Source: Rhodobacteraceae bacterium CCMM004 (GTDB lineage: Bacteria > Pseudomonadota > Alphaproteobacteria > Rhodobacterales > Rhodobacteraceae). Taken from it: 64,000 nt of DNA. Positions 26,355-36,368 of the stretch are shown piece after piece (positions within the stretch are counted from its first letter, which is position 1; the number at the start of each line of letters is the position of its first letter). The DNA is taken from assembly GCA_004005435.1 (NCBI GenBank), contig RZWH01000002.1, positions 744,001-808,000 on the forward strand. Reading direction: 5' to 3'. The notes under the pieces are model-generated. The model had not been told where the DNA came from, ran no database searches, and saw only the letters and a list, made by a program, of their open reading frames with translations. A program made the position numbers and the translations under genes.

Positions 26355-26955
26355 GCGCCTGCGCGACCTGCGCGACCGCCGCATCGGTCGCCGTGGCGAT
26401 GTCCATTTCGGTGGTGTCGAGCGTCACCGCGTCGTCGGCCGCCCGCATCGGCGCCGTCGCCCGCCCCGCATCCCGGCGGTCGCGCGCGCGCAGATCGGCG
26501 AGCATGTCGTCGAACGCGATGATCTGACTGGCGGCGGCCAGCTCCTCCATCCGGCGGCGGGCGCGAATCTCGTCGCTAGCGGTGACGAAGAGCTTCACCT
26601 CCGCGTCGGGGCAGATCACCGTGCCGATGTCCCGGCCGTCCAGCACCGCGCCGCCGTCGCGCGCGGCAAACGCCCGCTGGAAGTCCAGAAGCGCCGAACG
26701 CACCTCGGGCACCGCTGCCACGCGGCTCGCCGCCTGGCCGACCTCGGCGGTCCTCAGGTCGTCGCGCGACAGGTCCTCGGGGCGCAGCGCCCGCGCGGCC
26801 TCCACCGGCGTCAGTCCGTCCAGCACCCGCCGCCCCGTGGCGCGGTAGAGCAGCCCGGTGTCCAGGTGCCCGAACCCGAAATGCCGCGCCAACGCGCGGG
26901 CGATGGTGCCCTTGCCCGACGCGGCGGGGCCGTCGATGGCGACGCAGAACCTCAC
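26341..26955 (-). CDS. cmk: Cytidylate kinase
   Basis: 204 residues from a GTG that overlaps the upstream GFA gene stop (GTGA). It phosphorylates CMP and dCMP. The P-loop is [12 protein letters not shown] (5-16), followed by [25 protein letters not shown] and a RRRMEEL lid. The usual partner rpsA lies 1.3 kb further along the same strand after an inserted LysR/DUF1127 pair. Confidence 0.95.
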   Translation of the reverse strand: MRFCVAIDGPAASGKGTIARALARHFGFGHLDTGLLYRATGRRVLDGLTPVEAARALRPEDLSRDDLRTAEVGQAASRVAAVPEVRSALLDFQRAFAARDGGAVLDGRDIGTVICPDAEVKLFVTASDEIRARRRMEELAAASQIIAFDDMLADLRARDRRDAGRATAPMRAADDAVTLDTTEMDIATATDAAVAQVAQALTRR

Positions 26956-27359
26956 GGATCGACCTGGGTGGTCAGCGATGGGTCGGCTCCCGGCGCCTGG
27001 GGCGTGCCGTCGGCGATGGTGTAGTAGTCGCCCTTCGACGCGGTGAAGATATGTCCCGTGAGCGTCAGCCCGGTGGGGTCGTCCAGGCTCCCGGCAAAGA
27101 TCGACAGGTTCGCGCCGGGTCCGTCCCAGAACAGGGGCGCGCCGCAGACGCCGCAGAACCCGCGCTGCGCCGTCTCGGACGAGCGGAACCAGGTCACTGT
27201 GCCCTCCACGGCAAACGCCTCGCGCGGCGCGGAGGTGGCGGCGACGTGGTGGCCGCTCGACCGGCGGCACTGGGTGCAGTGGCAGGCGATGACGGGCCGC
27301 ATCGGCCCCTTCACCGTGTAGCGCACCGCGCCGCAGAGGCAGCCGCCGGTGCGGATCAC
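26952..27359 (-). CDS. GFA family (glutathione-dependent formaldehyde-activating-like) zinc protein
   Basis: 135 residues. The GTG start overlaps the aroA stop. Seven cysteines in the spacing of the GFA/CENP-V fold are visible: [10 protein letters not shown] (6-15), [13 protein letters not shown] (about 26-38), and [11 protein letters not shown] (about 68-78), which bind two zinc ions. Some members activate formaldehyde with glutathione, but most have unknown roles. It is sandwiched between aroA and cmk with overlaps on both sides and is clearly part of that operon. Confidence 0.92.
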   Translation of the reverse strand: MIRTGGCLCGAVRYTVKGPMRPVIACHCTQCRRSSGHHVAATSAPREAFAVEGTVTWFRSSETAQRGFCGVCGAPLFWDGPGANLSIFAGSLDDPTGLTLTGHIFTASKGDYYTIADGTPQAPGADPSLTTQVDP

Positions 27360-28705
27360 GCCACCGCCTCCAGCGTCGCGCCGAGACCGCCCATGAGGTC
27401 GGCGAAGATGGGAAAAGACGTGGCGATGGGCCCGGCGTCGTCCACCGTCACCCGGGCCCGCGCCGCCATGCCCAGCACGAGGAACGACATGGCGATGCGG
27501 TGGTCGAGCCGCGCCGCCACGGTCGCCCCGCCCGGCACGCCGCCCGGTCCGCGCCCCGTCACGGTCCACCAGTCGGAGCCGTCCGCCACCTCGACCCCGC
27601 AGGCGCGCAGCCCCGCGGCCATGGCGTCGATGCGGTCGCTTTCCTTCACCCTCAGTTCCGCGGTGCCCGGCATGTGGGTCTCGCCCGCCGCGTGGGCGGC
27701 GACCACCGAGAGCACCGGGTATTCGTCGATCATGCTCGCCGCGCGCTCGGCCGGGACCTCGATCCCGCGCATGTCAGGCGAGAACCGGGCGCGCAGGTCG
27801 GCCACCGGCTCGCCCCCCTCCTCGCGCGCGTTCTCATAGGCCAGGTCGGCGCCCATGTCGCGCAAGGTCTGGTAGAGCCCCGCCCGCGTGGGGTTCAGGC
27901 CGATCCCCGGCACCAGGACGTCCGACCCCGGCACGATCAGCGCGGCGCAGACCGGGAACGCCGCCGACGACGGGTCGCGCGGCACCGCGATGGTCTGGGG
28001 CCTGAGCTCCGGCCGCCCGGTCAGCACGATGCGCCGCCCCTGCCCCGCCGGCTCCACCCGCACCTCGGCGCCGAAGCCCCTCAGCATCCGCTCGGTGTGG
28101 TCGCGCGTCGGCTCGGCCTCGGTCACGACGGTCTGGCCCGGCGCATTCAGCCCGGCCAGCAGCACCGCCGACTTGACCTGCGCAGAGGGGACGGGGGTGG
28201 CATAGTCCACCGGCACCGGATCGGCCGCGCCCACCATCGTTAGCGGCAGCCGCCCGCCGGCGCGCCCCACCGCCCGCGTCCCGAACAGCGCGAGCGGGTC
28301 CGTCACGCGCGCCATGGGCCGGGACCGCAGCGAGGCGTCGCCGGTAAAGGTCACGGCCATATCGTGGGTCGCCACCGCGCCCATCAGCAGGCGCACGCCG
28401 GTGCCGGAGTTGCCGCAGTCGATGACGTCCTCCGGTTCGGAGAACCCGCCGACGCCCACGCCGTGCACCGACCAGGCGCCGGGGCCGTGGCGCACCACCT
28501 CGGCGCCCAGCGCCGCCATGGCCCGGCCGGTGTCCAGCACGTCCTGCCCTTCCAAGAGCCCCTCGATCCGGGTCTCTCCCACCGCCATGGCGCCGAAGAT
28601 CAGCGCGCGGTGGCTCACCGACTTGTCCCCGGGCACCTCGGCGACGCCCGTGAGCGGTCCCGCGGCGTGCGCGGTCATCGGCGTCGGTTCTCCGTGGCCG
28701 GACAT
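27356..28705 (-). CDS. aroA: 3-phosphoshikimate 1-carboxyvinyltransferase (EPSP synthase), class II-type motifs
   Basis: 449 residues from ATG at 28705, preceded by AGGGG. It makes EPSP from shikimate-3-phosphate and PEP. The four class II marks are present: GDKS, SAQVK, RDHTE (RxHxE) and NPTR. The block [19 protein letters not shown] is like that of the CP4 enzyme. In the PEP-site loop [11 protein letters not shown] the position that is Ala in CP4 is Gly here, so strong glyphosate tolerance cannot be inferred. It leads the aroA-GFA-cmk transcript. Confidence 0.95.
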   Translation of the reverse strand: MSGHGEPTPMTAHAAGPLTGVAEVPGDKSVSHRALIFGAMAVGETRIEGLLEGQDVLDTGRAMAALGAEVVRHGPGAWSVHGVGVGGFSEPEDVIDCGNSGTGVRLLMGAVATHDMAVTFTGDASLRSRPMARVTDPLALFGTRAVGRAGGRLPLTMVGAADPVPVDYATPVPSAQVKSAVLLAGLNAPGQTVVTEAEPTRDHTERMLRGFGAEVRVEPAGQGRRIVLTGRPELRPQTIAVPRDPSSAAFPVCAALIVPGSDVLVPGIGLNPTRAGLYQTLRDMGADLAYENAREEGGEPVADLRARFSPDMRGIEVPAERAASMIDEYPVLSVVAAHAAGETHMPGTAELRVKESDRIDAMAAGLRACGVEVADGSDWWTVTGRGPGGVPGGATVAARLDHRIAMSFLVLGMAARARVTVDDAGPIATSFPIFADLMGGLGATLEAVA

Positions 28706-28776
28706 GGGCGCCCCTTTGCTGCCGCGTGGATAAAATCGCGCGGAGACTACACGGGCGCCCGCCGGGCGCAAGCGGG

Positions 28777-28848
28777 TCAGATCGCGGCGGCGATGGGCAG
28801 GGCGACGAAGATGAAGAGGATCAAGGGCAAGAAACGAATCGGGCGCAT
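28777..28848 (-). CDS. Possible 23-residue single-span membrane peptide
   Basis: A short open frame reads [22 protein letters not shown] plus Ile, then TGA: two basic residues followed by one continuous hydrophobic helix. AGGA lies about 9-10 nt before the ATG. It sits between trmB and aroA on the same strand. The composition is far from random for this GC-rich genome, but the length makes chance possible. Confidence 0.4.
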   Translation of the reverse strand: MRPIRFLPLILFIFVALPIAAAI

Positions 28849-28931
28849 GGCAAGGGTCCTGGGGTCGAAAATGGTTCGCTCGGAAATAATGGCCCCAGTG
28901 TGCCGCGGCTCCCGCGCGCGCGCCAGTCCGG

Positions 28932-29645
28932 TTACCCTGACCCGGCGGAACCTTGCCTGCGGAAGCTCAGATAGTGGGGCGTGCGCCGTTCGCGCAGCGC
29001 CTTCTGCTCATAGCGGGTCGAGATCCAGTCGCCCCAGGGGGCATAGAGGTCGCCGGGCACCCGCGCGAACCCCGCTCGCGGAACCTCCTCCAGCGTCTGG
29101 CGGACGTAATCGGGGATGTCGGTCGCGATACGCAGCTCCGCGCCTGGCGCCATGACCCGCGCCAGTGGCTCCAGGTGCTCGGGCGTGACAAAGCGGCGGC
29201 GGTGGTGCCGCGCCTTGGGCCAGGGGTCTGGGTAGAGCAGAAAGGCGCGAGCGACGCTGCTGTCCGGCAGCACGTCGAACAGGTCGCGCACGTCGCCCGG
29301 ATGGATGCGCAGGTTGTCTGCGCCCGCCTGCCGGATCTTGCCCAGAAGCATGGCGACGCCGTTGATGTAGGGCTCGGCCCCGATGAATCCGACGTCGCGG
29401 TGCCGCTCGGCCTGGGCCACCAGATGCTCGCCACCGCCAAACCCCACCTCCAGCCACAGGGGCCTGTCGCCGAACAGCGCGGCCAGGTCCAGGGGGCGGC
29501 GGTCGGGATTGTCCGCCCGCGTCACAGCCCCGGGCGAGAGGGCGGCGAGGTCCTCGCGCAGATACGCCTCCTGGCTCGGGCGCAGGTGCTTGCCCTTGCG
29601 GCGGCCGTAGAAGTTGCGGTGGGGGGGCGTGTCGGCGGCGGTCAT
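28932..29645 (-). CDS. trmB: tRNA (guanine-N7)-methyltransferase
   Basis: 237 residues. It methylates G46 of tRNA using SAM. The SAM-binding loop [11 protein letters not shown] (about 65-75), [30 protein letters not shown] (the DPWPK catalytic region) and a C-terminal TRYEQKAL are all diagnostic. The N-terminus carries the basic [16 protein letters not shown] stretch common in alphaproteobacteria. metK upstream makes SAM, the cofactor; trmB near metK is a common arrangement in this family. Confidence 0.96.
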   Translation of the reverse strand: MTAADTPPHRNFYGRRKGKHLRPSQEAYLREDLAALSPGAVTRADNPDRRPLDLAALFGDRPLWLEVGFGGGEHLVAQAERHRDVGFIGAEPYINGVAMLLGKIRQAGADNLRIHPGDVRDLFDVLPDSSVARAFLLYPDPWPKARHHRRRFVTPEHLEPLARVMAPGAELRIATDIPDYVRQTLEEVPRAGFARVPGDLYAPWGDWISTRYEQKALRERRTPHYLSFRRQGSAGSG

Positions 29646-29689
29646 GGAAGCGGGCCTTAGCCGCCGTCCCGCCGCGGCGCAAGGCGGGG

Positions 29690-30166
29690 TCAGCGCTCCA
29701 GCGCAGGCAACACCGTGCGGGTCATCGCGGCCTCGGTCAGGGTCCCCAGGTGCCGCGCGACCACGGCGCCCTCCGGGCCCAGGACCAGCGTTTCGGGGAT
29801 GCCGGTGACGCCCCACCCCGCCGCCGCGCCGTCCGGGTCCGCGCGCGCACCGTCATAGGCCGCGTCGAGGGGCGCCGTCGCACCCTCCGCCCCGTCGCGC
29901 CAGCCCAGCCTGAAGACCGGCACGTCGTCGGGCAGCGTGGCCAGCCAGCGGACCTCGTCGCGGCAGGTGGTGCACCAGCTTGCCGTGACGTGGACCACCT
30001 TGGGCCAGGGGGCGATCAGATCGGCGTTGCTGAAGGCCGGCAGACCCGGCAGCGTCTGCGTGCCCGCCACGGTCATCGGCGCGGCGGGCACCGCCTCGGG
30101 CGGGCCGCCGTTGCCCACCGGCGCCAAGAGGTAGACGGCGAGCGCCAGAAAGATGGCCCAGTTCAT
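29690..30166 (-). CDS. TlpA/DsbE-like thioredoxin-fold protein, membrane-anchored
   Basis: 158 residues. One N-terminal membrane segment (MNWAIFLALAVYLLAPVG, 1-18) places the domain in the periplasm. The redox motif is WCTTC (about 63-67) in VVHVTASWCTTCRDEVRWL, and the cis-Pro loop is GIPETLVLGPEG. This is the general form of CcmG/DsbE, which keeps apocytochrome c cysteines reduced, but no ccm genes are nearby and the fingerprint insertion of CcmG is unclear, so a general thiol-reductase role is equally likely. Confidence 0.8.
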   Translation of the reverse strand: MNWAIFLALAVYLLAPVGNGGPPEAVPAAPMTVAGTQTLPGLPAFSNADLIAPWPKVVHVTASWCTTCRDEVRWLATLPDDVPVFRLGWRDGAEGATAPLDAAYDGARADPDGAAAGWGVTGIPETLVLGPEGAVVARHLGTLTEAAMTRTVLPALER

Positions 30167-30174
30167 CGCGCTGT

Positions 30175-30197
30175 CCCCGGGGCGGGGTGCCCCGGGG
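30175..30197 (-). terminator. GC-rich hairpin downstream of metK
   Basis: CCCCGGGGC and GCCCCGGGG form a 9-bp stem with a 5-nt loop, 48 bp after the metK stop and just before the thioredoxin-like gene. There is no T-run. Confidence 0.4.
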
Positions 30198-30244
30198 GTC
30201 AGTCAAGCATGGGGGGGCGATGCGCTCAACCGCCCCTCGGCGCC

Positions 30245-31426
30245 TCAAACCGCGCGCTTGAGCGCCTCGGCCAGGTCCGTCCGCTCCCACGAGAAGCCGC
30301 CGTCGGCCTCGGGCGCGCGGCCGAAATGGCCGTAGGCCGCCGTGCGCTGGAAAATCGGCCGATTGAGCTGAAGGTGCTCGCGGATGCCCCGCGGCGTCAG
30401 ATCCATCGCCTGCGCCACCGCCCGCTCGATGGCCTCGGCCTCGACCTCGCCGGTGCCGTGGGTATCGGCATAGATCGACAGGGGCTTGCTGACCCCGATG
30501 GCATAGCTGAGCTGGATGGTGCAGCGCCCGGCCATGCCCGCGGCCACCACGTTCTTGGCCAGGTAGCGCGCGGCGTAGGCGGCCGAGCGGTCCACCTTGG
30601 TCGGATCCTTGCCCGAGAACGCGCCGCCCCCGTGCGGCGCCGCGCCGCCATAGGTGTCGACGATGATCTTGCGCCCGGTCAGCCCCGCGTCGCCGTCCGG
30701 TCCGCCGATGACGAAGGTGCCGGTGGGGTTCACCCACCACTCGGTCGCCTCGGTGATCCAGCCATCGGGCAGGACCTCGCGGATATAGGGCTCGACGATC
30801 GCGCGGATGTCGTCCGAGGTCTGATCCTCGCGCTCGTGCTGCGTCGACAGGACGATGGACACCGCCTCCACGGGCTTGCCGTTCTCGTAGCGCAGCGAGA
30901 TCTGGCTCTTGGCGTCGGGGCGGAGGGTCGGCTCGGCGCCGGACTTGCGCACCTCTGCCAGCCGCTTGAGCACCGCATGGGCATAGTGGATCGGCGCCGG
31001 CATCAACTCGGGCGTCTCGTCCACGGCATAGCCGAACATGATGCCCTGGTCGCCGGCGCCCTCGTCCTTGTTGCCCGAGGCGTCGACGCCCTGGGCGATA
31101 TGGGCCGACTGCTCGTGCAGGAGGTTCGTCACTTCGCAGGTGGCGTGGTGAAACTTGTCCTGCTCGTAGCCGATGTCGCGGATGCAGTCGCGGGCGATCT
31201 CTTCGACCCGCCCCATGTAGTCCGAAAGCTTGGCACGGTCCGACAGACCCACCTCGCCGCCGACGACCACGCGATTGGTGGTGGCGAAGGTCTCGCAGGC
31301 GACGCGGGCCTCGGGCTCCTCGGCGATCAGGGCGTCGAGGACGGCGTCGGAAATGCGGTCGCACACCTTGTCGGGGTGCCCCTCGGATACGGACTCCGAG
31401 GTAAAGACATAGTTCTGACGGGCCAT
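30245..31426 (-). CDS. metK: S-adenosylmethionine synthetase
   Basis: 393 residues from the ATG at 31426, which is 7-8 nt after GGAG; an ATG four codons earlier overlaps that site and is rejected. It makes SAM from methionine and ATP. The signature [12 protein letters not shown] and the P-loop-like [19 protein letters not shown] are present, as are [16 protein letters not shown] at the N-terminus. Expression should be under feedback control by the SAM/SAH riboswitch directly upstream, whose pseudoknot uses this same GGAG. Confidence 0.97.
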   Translation of the reverse strand: MARQNYVFTSESVSEGHPDKVCDRISDAVLDALIAEEPEARVACETFATTNRVVVGGEVGLSDRAKLSDYMGRVEEIARDCIRDIGYEQDKFHHATCEVTNLLHEQSAHIAQGVDASGNKDEGAGDQGIMFGYAVDETPELMPAPIHYAHAVLKRLAEVRKSGAEPTLRPDAKSQISLRYENGKPVEAVSIVLSTQHEREDQTSDDIRAIVEPYIREVLPDGWITEATEWWVNPTGTFVIGGPDGDAGLTGRKIIVDTYGGAAPHGGGAFSGKDPTKVDRSAAYAARYLAKNVVAAGMAGRCTIQLSYAIGVSKPLSIYADTHGTGEVEAEAIERAVAQAMDLTPRGIREHLQLNRPIFQRTAAYGHFGRAPEADGGFSWERTDLAEALKRAV

Positions 31427-31428
31427 GA

Positions 31429-31481
31429 AGTGCTCCATTGGGCTGCTGTCGTCCGCACGCCAGGAAGCCGTTGTGCGGACC
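31429..31481 (-). promoter_or_regulatory. SAM/SAH riboswitch in the metK leader
   Basis: On the minus strand GTCCGCAC (31480-31473) pairs with GTGCGGAC (31458-31451) to form an 8-bp stem around AACGGCTTCCTGGC. The loop CUUC can pair with GGAG of the metK ribosome binding site at 31436-31433, which is the H-type pseudoknot of the SAM/SAH class known upstream of metK in Rhodobacterales. Ligand binding would hide the site and lower MetK synthesis. Confidence 0.88.
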
Positions 31482-31515
31482 GATCGTGCCGGGCTAATGC
31501 GGGCGCGCCCGAGGT

Positions 31516-33045
31516 TCAAGCACCTCTTGGCCGAAACGTGGCGATGGCCAGCACGCCGAGGACGATCCAGAACGGCCAATGGCCGGTGCGCGCATGGATC
31601 GTGGGCGGCGCCGCGGGCGGCAGCGGCCGGTCCAGATACCCCGCCGCGCCCAGCGGGATCTCGGCCAGCACCCGGCCGCGCGCGTCGATCACCGCCGACA
31701 CCCCGGTGTTGGCCGCGCGGAGCATGGGCAGGCCGAACTCGATGGCCCGCATCCGGGCCTGGGCGAGGTGCTGATAGGGCCCCGAAAAGGTGCCGAACCA
31801 GGCGTCGTTGGTGATCTGCAACAGCCAGTCGGGCCGTTCGGGCGCGCCCGCGACGTTGCGGGGAAAGATCGTCTCGTAACAGATCAGCGGCAGGGCGCGC
31901 CCCAGCGGGCCCAGGTCGATCAGCCGCGGGCCGGGCCCGGCGCTGAACCCGTTGCCGTCGCGCGCGGCCAGCCCCGAGATTCCCAGCGCCGCAGCCAGAT
32001 CGCCCAGCGGCATGAACTCGCCGAACGGGACCAGGTGATGCTTGTCGTAGAGATCCAGCAGCGCGCCGCCGGCCCCGACCACCGCCAGGCTGTTGTAGGC
32101 GCGCACGCCGTCGAGGCGCTGCGCCCCCACGACCACCGGCCGCCCGTCGGCCTCGGCGGCAATGCGCCGCAGGGCGGGATGGTCCTCGGTCAACAGATAG
32201 GGGATCGACGTCTCGGGCCAGATCGTCAGGTCGGGGGCACCCGCGGCGGCGGTATACCCGAGCTGCCGGGCGAAAAAGCCGGGCGCGTGGTCGGGATGCC
32301 ATTTCAGCCGCTGCGGCGCGTTGGGCTGCACCAGCCGGACCGTGGGCGCGTCGGGGGCGGTGGGCGGCAGCGGCGGGAGGGCGGCGGCGACGGCCGCGCC
32401 CAGGGCCAGGGGCCCGACCCAGGCGGCCGCGAGCGCCAGCGCCCCCGCCGCCAGGCCCCAACAGACGGCGGCCGCCACCGCTGCGGCCAGCAGCAGCGTG
32501 AGGAGCGTCAGGCCGAACGCGCCAGTCACCGCGGCGATCTGCGCCGCCGGCCCCTCGCTCCAGACATAGCCGGTCAGTGCCCAGGGGAACCCGGTGAGGA
32601 TGGTGCTGCGCAGGGCCTCGGCCGCCGCCATCGCCACCGCCCAACCCAGGGGCCCGCGCCAGCCGGCGCCGCCGCAGAGCCGCCGCGCAAGTCCCGCGGC
32701 CGCGCCCCAGAAGAGCGCGAACCCCGCCGCGGTGAAGACCAGCGCGAAGGGCGCCATCCAACCGTGCCGGGCGACGTCCACCAGGAACGGCTCGACGATC
32801 CAATGCAGCGTGACGGCGAAATAACCGACGCCGAGGGCCCAGCCCGCCGTTGCCGCCCCGCGCCATCCCGGCGCCGAGAGGACGGTGGCGCAGCCCAGCG
32901 CGAGACCCGCCAGGCCCAGGGGCACCAGCGACACCGGAACCTGGCCCAGCGCGGCGACCGCGCCCGCCGCGGCTGCGAGCGCCAGGCGGTGCCAGGGCCG
33001 CACCGCGCCCGGCCAGCGCGGGCGCGGCAGGATGGCGTCAGCCAT
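31516..33045 (-). CDS. lnt: Apolipoprotein N-acyltransferase
   Basis: 509 residues: six or more membrane helices in the first 220 residues, then a nitrilase-type periplasmic domain. The Glu-Lys-Cys triad is visible in [24 protein letters not shown] and PLICYETIF. It adds the third acyl chain to lipoproteins. The ATG overlaps the stop of the CorC-like gene by 8 bp, so it is the last gene of the phoH-ybeY-corC-lnt operon. Confidence 0.96.
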   Translation of the reverse strand: MADAILPRPRWPGAVRPWHRLALAAAAGAVAALGQVPVSLVPLGLAGLALGCATVLSAPGWRGAATAGWALGVGYFAVTLHWIVEPFLVDVARHGWMAPFALVFTAAGFALFWGAAAGLARRLCGGAGWRGPLGWAVAMAAAEALRSTILTGFPWALTGYVWSEGPAAQIAAVTGAFGLTLLTLLLAAAVAAAVCWGLAAGALALAAAWVGPLALGAAVAAALPPLPPTAPDAPTVRLVQPNAPQRLKWHPDHAPGFFARQLGYTAAAGAPDLTIWPETSIPYLLTEDHPALRRIAAEADGRPVVVGAQRLDGVRAYNSLAVVGAGGALLDLYDKHHLVPFGEFMPLGDLAAALGISGLAARDGNGFSAGPGPRLIDLGPLGRALPLICYETIFPRNVAGAPERPDWLLQITNDAWFGTFSGPYQHLAQARMRAIEFGLPMLRAANTGVSAVIDARGRVLAEIPLGAAGYLDRPLPPAAPPTIHARTGHWPFWIVLGVLAIATFRPRGA

Positions 33046-33940
33046 TGGGCGGCGGCCCGACGCGCACGCGCAGCCGCTTGATTCGCCGCGGATCGGCGTC
33101 CACCACCTCGAACTGAACGCCTTCAGGGTGCGGCACGACCTCGCCGCGGGCCGGCACGCGGCCGGTCAGGACAAAGACCAGGCCGCCCAGGGTGTCGATC
33201 TCTTCCTCGTCCTCGGGGTCGACCAGGCGCCGCCCGATCTCGGACTGGAAGTCGTCGACCGGCGCCCGCGCCTGAACCAGAAAGCAGCCGGGCTTTTCCT
33301 CGATCCAGAGCTGGTCCTCGTCGGTGTCGTGCTCATCCTCGATCTCGCCCACCACCTGCTCGATCAGGTCCTCGATGGTGACCAGGCCGTCGACGCCGCC
33401 GTATTCGTCGATCACCAGCGCCATGTGCTGGCGGTCCGACTGCATCTTCTGAAGAAGGACGCCGATGGGCATCGACGGCGGCGCATAGATCACCGGACGC
33501 AGCATCGTCTTCAGGTCGAACGCCCCACCGCCGCCGTTGAAGCCGTGGCTGAGCGCGAAGTCCTTGAGATGTATCATCCCCAGCGGATGGTCCAGCGTGC
33601 CGTCGTAGACGGGCAGCCGCGTCAGTCCGCTGTCGCGGAAAACGGTGACCAGGCGATCCTTGTCGATGTCGCTGGGGACCGAGACGATCTCGGCCGTGGG
33701 GATGGCGACGTCCTCGACCCGCATCCGGCGGAGATTCGACAAGCCCGGTTGAATGCGGCGCACCTCGTCGGCCGAACCGTGCGGCCGCTCCGCGTCGGTT
33801 TCGCCGTCCGCCGGGCCGCCGAGCGCCCCAAACAGTCGCCCGAAAAATCCGCGGTCGGGCGTGGTCTCCGCCCGCGTCTCGCTCTCTTCGTCGCGCGCGC
33901 CCGGCGCTGCGCTAGAAGGGCCCTCGCCCGTCTCTCCCAT
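33038..33940 (-). CDS. CorC/HlyC-type CBS-domain protein
   Basis: 300 residues from an ATG after AAGGGA; it starts inside the 3' end of ybeY by 29 bp. An acidic N-terminal lead (1-60) precedes two CBS domains (about 75-205; [17 protein letters not shown] and [22 protein letters not shown]) and a C-terminal CorC_HlyC transporter-associated domain with [25 protein letters not shown] domains sense adenosyl nucleotides. Family members are linked to magnesium/cobalt efflux, and this soluble form typically accompanies ybeY and lnt. Confidence 0.93.
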   Translation of the reverse strand: MGETGEGPSSAAPGARDEESETRAETTPDRGFFGRLFGALGGPADGETDAERPHGSADEVRRIQPGLSNLRRMRVEDVAIPTAEIVSVPSDIDKDRLVTVFRDSGLTRLPVYDGTLDHPLGMIHLKDFALSHGFNGGGGAFDLKTMLRPVIYAPPSMPIGVLLQKMQSDRQHMALVIDEYGGVDGLVTIEDLIEQVVGEIEDEHDTDEDQLWIEEKPGCFLVQARAPVDDFQSEIGRRLVDPEDEEEIDTLGGLVFVLTGRVPARGEVVPHPEGVQFEVVDADPRRIKRLRVRVGPPPNG

Positions 33941-34466
33941 CGTCCCTTTCCAAATCTCCGCGGTCCGTGCCGCGCCGGTTACGTCTATATGGGTCGGGAA
34001 GACCCAGGCTGGCAAGTATCTCGGCCTCGCGCCGTTCCATCAGATCGCCGTCGGCGGCGTCCTCGTGGTCGTAGCCCAAAAGGTGCAGAACGGCGTGGAC
34101 GATCAGATGCGCGACATGGTCGGCGAGCGCAAGGTCCGCCGCCGCCGCCTCGTCGCGACAGGTCTCGTAGGCGATGGCGATGTCGCCCAGCTCGGGATCG
34201 GCGGGGTCCGGCGGCGCGGGATCGGTCCCGGGCTCCGCCGCCGCCCGCTCGGCCGAGGGCCAGGAGAGCACGTTGGTAGGCCCCTCCCGCCCGCGGAAGT
34301 CGATGTTGAGCGCCGCAATACGGGCGTCGTCGCAGCCCAGCACCGCCACCTCCCACGACCCCGGCCCGGCGCGCGCCGCGAGGGCCGCGCGAGCGGCGCG
34401 CTCGGCCACCGCGTCGAGGCCCGCCGCCGTCCATCGGGGATCCTCGGCCAGCGTCTCGATCCGCAT
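33912..34466 (-). CDS. ybeY: Endoribonuclease YbeY (rRNA maturation factor)
   Basis: 184 residues. The zinc site HAVLHLLGYDHE (H-x3-H-x5-H) is complete, and the preceding TNVLSWPS and LGDIAIAYETC are conserved. It matures 16S rRNA 3' ends and takes part in ribosome quality control. The ATG overlaps the stop of the upstream membrane gene (TGATG). The C-terminal 20 residues are very basic/acidic ([19 protein letters not shown]) and read through the start of the corC gene. Confidence 0.95.
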   Translation of the reverse strand: MRIETLAEDPRWTAAGLDAVAERAARAALAARAGPGSWEVAVLGCDDARIAALNIDFRGREGPTNVLSWPSAERAAAEPGTDPAPPDPADPELGDIAIAYETCRDEAAAADLALADHVAHLIVHAVLHLLGYDHEDAADGDLMERREAEILASLGLPDPYRRNRRGTDRGDLERDDGRDGRGPF

Positions 34467-34815
34467 CAGAGCGCCATGAGGCCCAGCGCGGCCACGGGAA
34501 CGAACAGGAACCCCTGCGGCAGCACGCGATAGCTGACCGAGAGCGCCGGCGCCGCAATCACACCGGCCAACGCCAATGCCCCCGCCAGCGCGGTGCCGGC
34601 CGCCGCCAGAGCGGGCTCGCCCAGCCAGACCGCGGCGAGAAGCAGGAGCGGCAGGAGCGCCATCACCGCGGTGACCACGTGCCAGCACATCCATGCCGTG
34701 GCCCGCACCGGATCGGGCAGCGCAGCGGGCGGGCGATCTCCCGTCCCCCGACGAACAGGTGCACCCCGCACCAGAGCGCCCACAGGGCCGCCGCCGAAAG
34801 CGGCCAGGCGCTCAC
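34466..34815 (-). pseudogene. Small membrane protein gene split by an apparent one-base frameshift
   Basis: The natural start is a GTG overlapping the phoH stop (GTGA at 34815), giving VSAWPLSAAALWALWCGVHL and then FVGGREIARPLR, after which the frame ends. The continuation is in the next frame from near 34731: PDPVRATAWMCWHVVTAVM, two more membrane helices and SYRVLPQGFLFVPVAALGLMAL. Together they form a credible three-helix protein of about 116 residues in the gap between phoH and ybeY. One missing base around 34728-34735 would restore it. It may be a real mutation or a sequencing error; an independent start at 34783 for the second part looks unlikely because its first 30 residues are non-hydrophobic. 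Confidence 0.6.
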
Positions 34816-35852
34816 CCGGCGCCCCCGGCGGCCGCAGCGTCCTGCGCCTCGTAGGCCTCGATGATCCGGGCCACCAGCGGGTGGCGCACCACGTCCTTGG
34901 CCGTGAAATACTTGAACCCGATGCTGTCGATGCTGCGCAACAGGCGCTCGGCCTCGGCCAACCCGCTGACCTGCCCGCGGGGCAGGTCGATCTGGGTGCG
35001 GTCGCCGGTGACCACCATCCGGCTGCCTTCGCCCAGGCGGGTCAGGAACATCTTCATCTGCATGGCGGTAGCGTTCTGCGCCTCGTCCAACACGACAAAG
35101 GCGTTGCCTAGGGTCCGCCCGCGCATGAAGGCCAGGGGCGCGATCTCGATCCGCTTTTCCTCGCGCAGCTTGGCCACCTGCTTGGACGGGAGAAAGTCGT
35201 TCAGCGCGTCGTAGAGCGGTTGCATGTAGGGATCGACCTTGTCCTCCTGGGTGCCGGGGAGAAAGCCCAGCCGCTCGCCCGCCTCGACCGCGGGACGGCT
35301 GAGGATGATCCGATCCACATGGCCCTGGAGGAACATGGACACGCCGACGGCCACGGCCAGATAGGTCTTGCCCGTCCCCGCCGGGCCGATGCCGAACACC
35401 AGCTCGTTGGCATAGAGCGCCTGGACATACGCCTTCTGCGCGGCGGTTCGCGGCTCCACCAGCTTCTTGCGGGTCTTGATCTCGACGCGGCCGCCCTGGA
35501 ACAGCTCCATCTGGTCGCCGGCGCGGGTGCCGGTGCCTTCGTCCGAGCCGCCCATGCGGATCTCGCCGTCGATGTCGCCCTGCTCCACCGCCTTGCCCGC
35601 CTCCAGCCGGGCATAGAGCGCGCGCAGCACCTCGGCGGCCCGCGCGCGGGCGCCCTCCTCGCCGATCAGCGCCAGGAGGTTGCCGCGCCTGAGGATGTGC
35701 ACGCCCAGCGCCGCCTCGATCTGCGCGAGGTTGCGGTCGAACTCGCCGCAGAGGTCGATGAGGAGCCGGTTGTCGGGAAACTCGATCTCGGTTTCGGCGT
35801 CGACTTGGGACGCGCGGGCGGGGTCTGTCGGGGTCACTGCGCCGATGGCCAA
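34812..35852 (-). CDS. phoH: PhoH family ATPase
   Basis: About 346 residues from a TTG that lies 6 nt after GGAG; an ATG at 35918 would add 22 residues without a good ribosome binding site. It has an N-terminal KH-like segment (about 20-90), Walker A GPAGTGKTYLAVA, the LSRPAVEAGERLGFLPG block, Walker B FVVLDEAQN and the sensor MVVTGDRTQIDLP. PhoH proteins are RNA-associated ATPases/helicases that act with YbeY. It heads the phoH-(membrane protein)-ybeY-corC-lnt operon. Confidence 0.94.
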   Translation of the reverse strand: MAIGAVTPTDPARASQVDAETEIEFPDNRLLIDLCGEFDRNLAQIEAALGVHILRRGNLLALIGEEGARARAAEVLRALYARLEAGKAVEQGDIDGEIRMGGSDEGTGTRAGDQMELFQGGRVEIKTRKKLVEPRTAAQKAYVQALYANELVFGIGPAGTGKTYLAVAVGVSMFLQGHVDRIILSRPAVEAGERLGFLPGTQEDKVDPYMQPLYDALNDFLPSKQVAKLREEKRIEIAPLAFMRGRTLGNAFVVLDEAQNATAMQMKMFLTRLGEGSRMVVTGDRTQIDLPRGQVSGLAEAERLLRSIDSIGFKYFTAKDVVRHPLVARIIEAYEAQDAAAAGGAG

Positions 35853-36050
35853 TAAACGCTCCAAATCGCGGGTGGGCCTGTCGCAAGGGATGGTGGTGCA
35901 TCCCCTGGGGTGGCGCAACCCCTGGCGCGCGCCGTCACGGAATTATCACTGTCGCGCGCACAAAACGGGCGGTCGCGGATGTCCAAAGACATCGGGCCGC
36001 CCCGGGGATCGCCCGCAGCGGCCCGTTCCGGCCCCTCACGGGGCGCGCGA

Positions 36051-36356
36051 TCAGATCGGATCGGGAATCGGGGTGCCCTTGTTGAAGGGGCCCACCGCGG
36101 TGTTCGGCGGCGCCACGCCCGAGCACACCGGCTTGCCGTAGCGGTCGAGCCGCTGGCTGAGATAGCCCTCGATTCCGTCGTCGATGATCCAGTGGTCGCA
36201 GCCGTTGGGGTCGACCCAGATGCCGGCGCGGAGTTGGCTCAGGTCCTTGCTGTCGACAAAGCGGTCGACGCCCTTGTTCTGCTTGTCCAACAGTTCGTCG
36301 CAGCCAGCCGCGGCCAGAGCGACGGCCGCCAGGAGAACGGGTTTGATCAGGTTCAT
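36051..36356 (-). CDS. Small lipoprotein sharing an IWVDPxGC module with its neighbour
   Basis: 101 residues. The signal ends in a lipobox LAAAGC (about residue 19), so it should be lipidated. A module reading GIWVDPNGCDHWIIDDGIEG (about 45-64) plus YLSQRLDRYGKPVC is nearly repeated in the OmpA-family protein encoded 12 bp upstream on the same strand (IWVDPDGCEHWVMDDGWEG...). The two cysteines could form a disulphide. No named family was recognised. It probably works with that OmpA protein at the outer membrane. Confidence 0.8.
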   Translation of the reverse strand: MNLIKPVLLAAVALAAAGCDELLDKQNKGVDRFVDSKDLSQLRAGIWVDPNGCDHWIIDDGIEGYLSQRLDRYGKPVCSGVAPPNTAVGPFNKGTPIPDPI

Positions 36357-36368
36357 GGTCCCGCTCCT

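Noticed and set aside
31427-31438. Alternative metK start four codons upstream
   Set aside because: That ATG overlaps the GGAG ribosome binding site used by the riboswitch pseudoknot and gives a non-family start.
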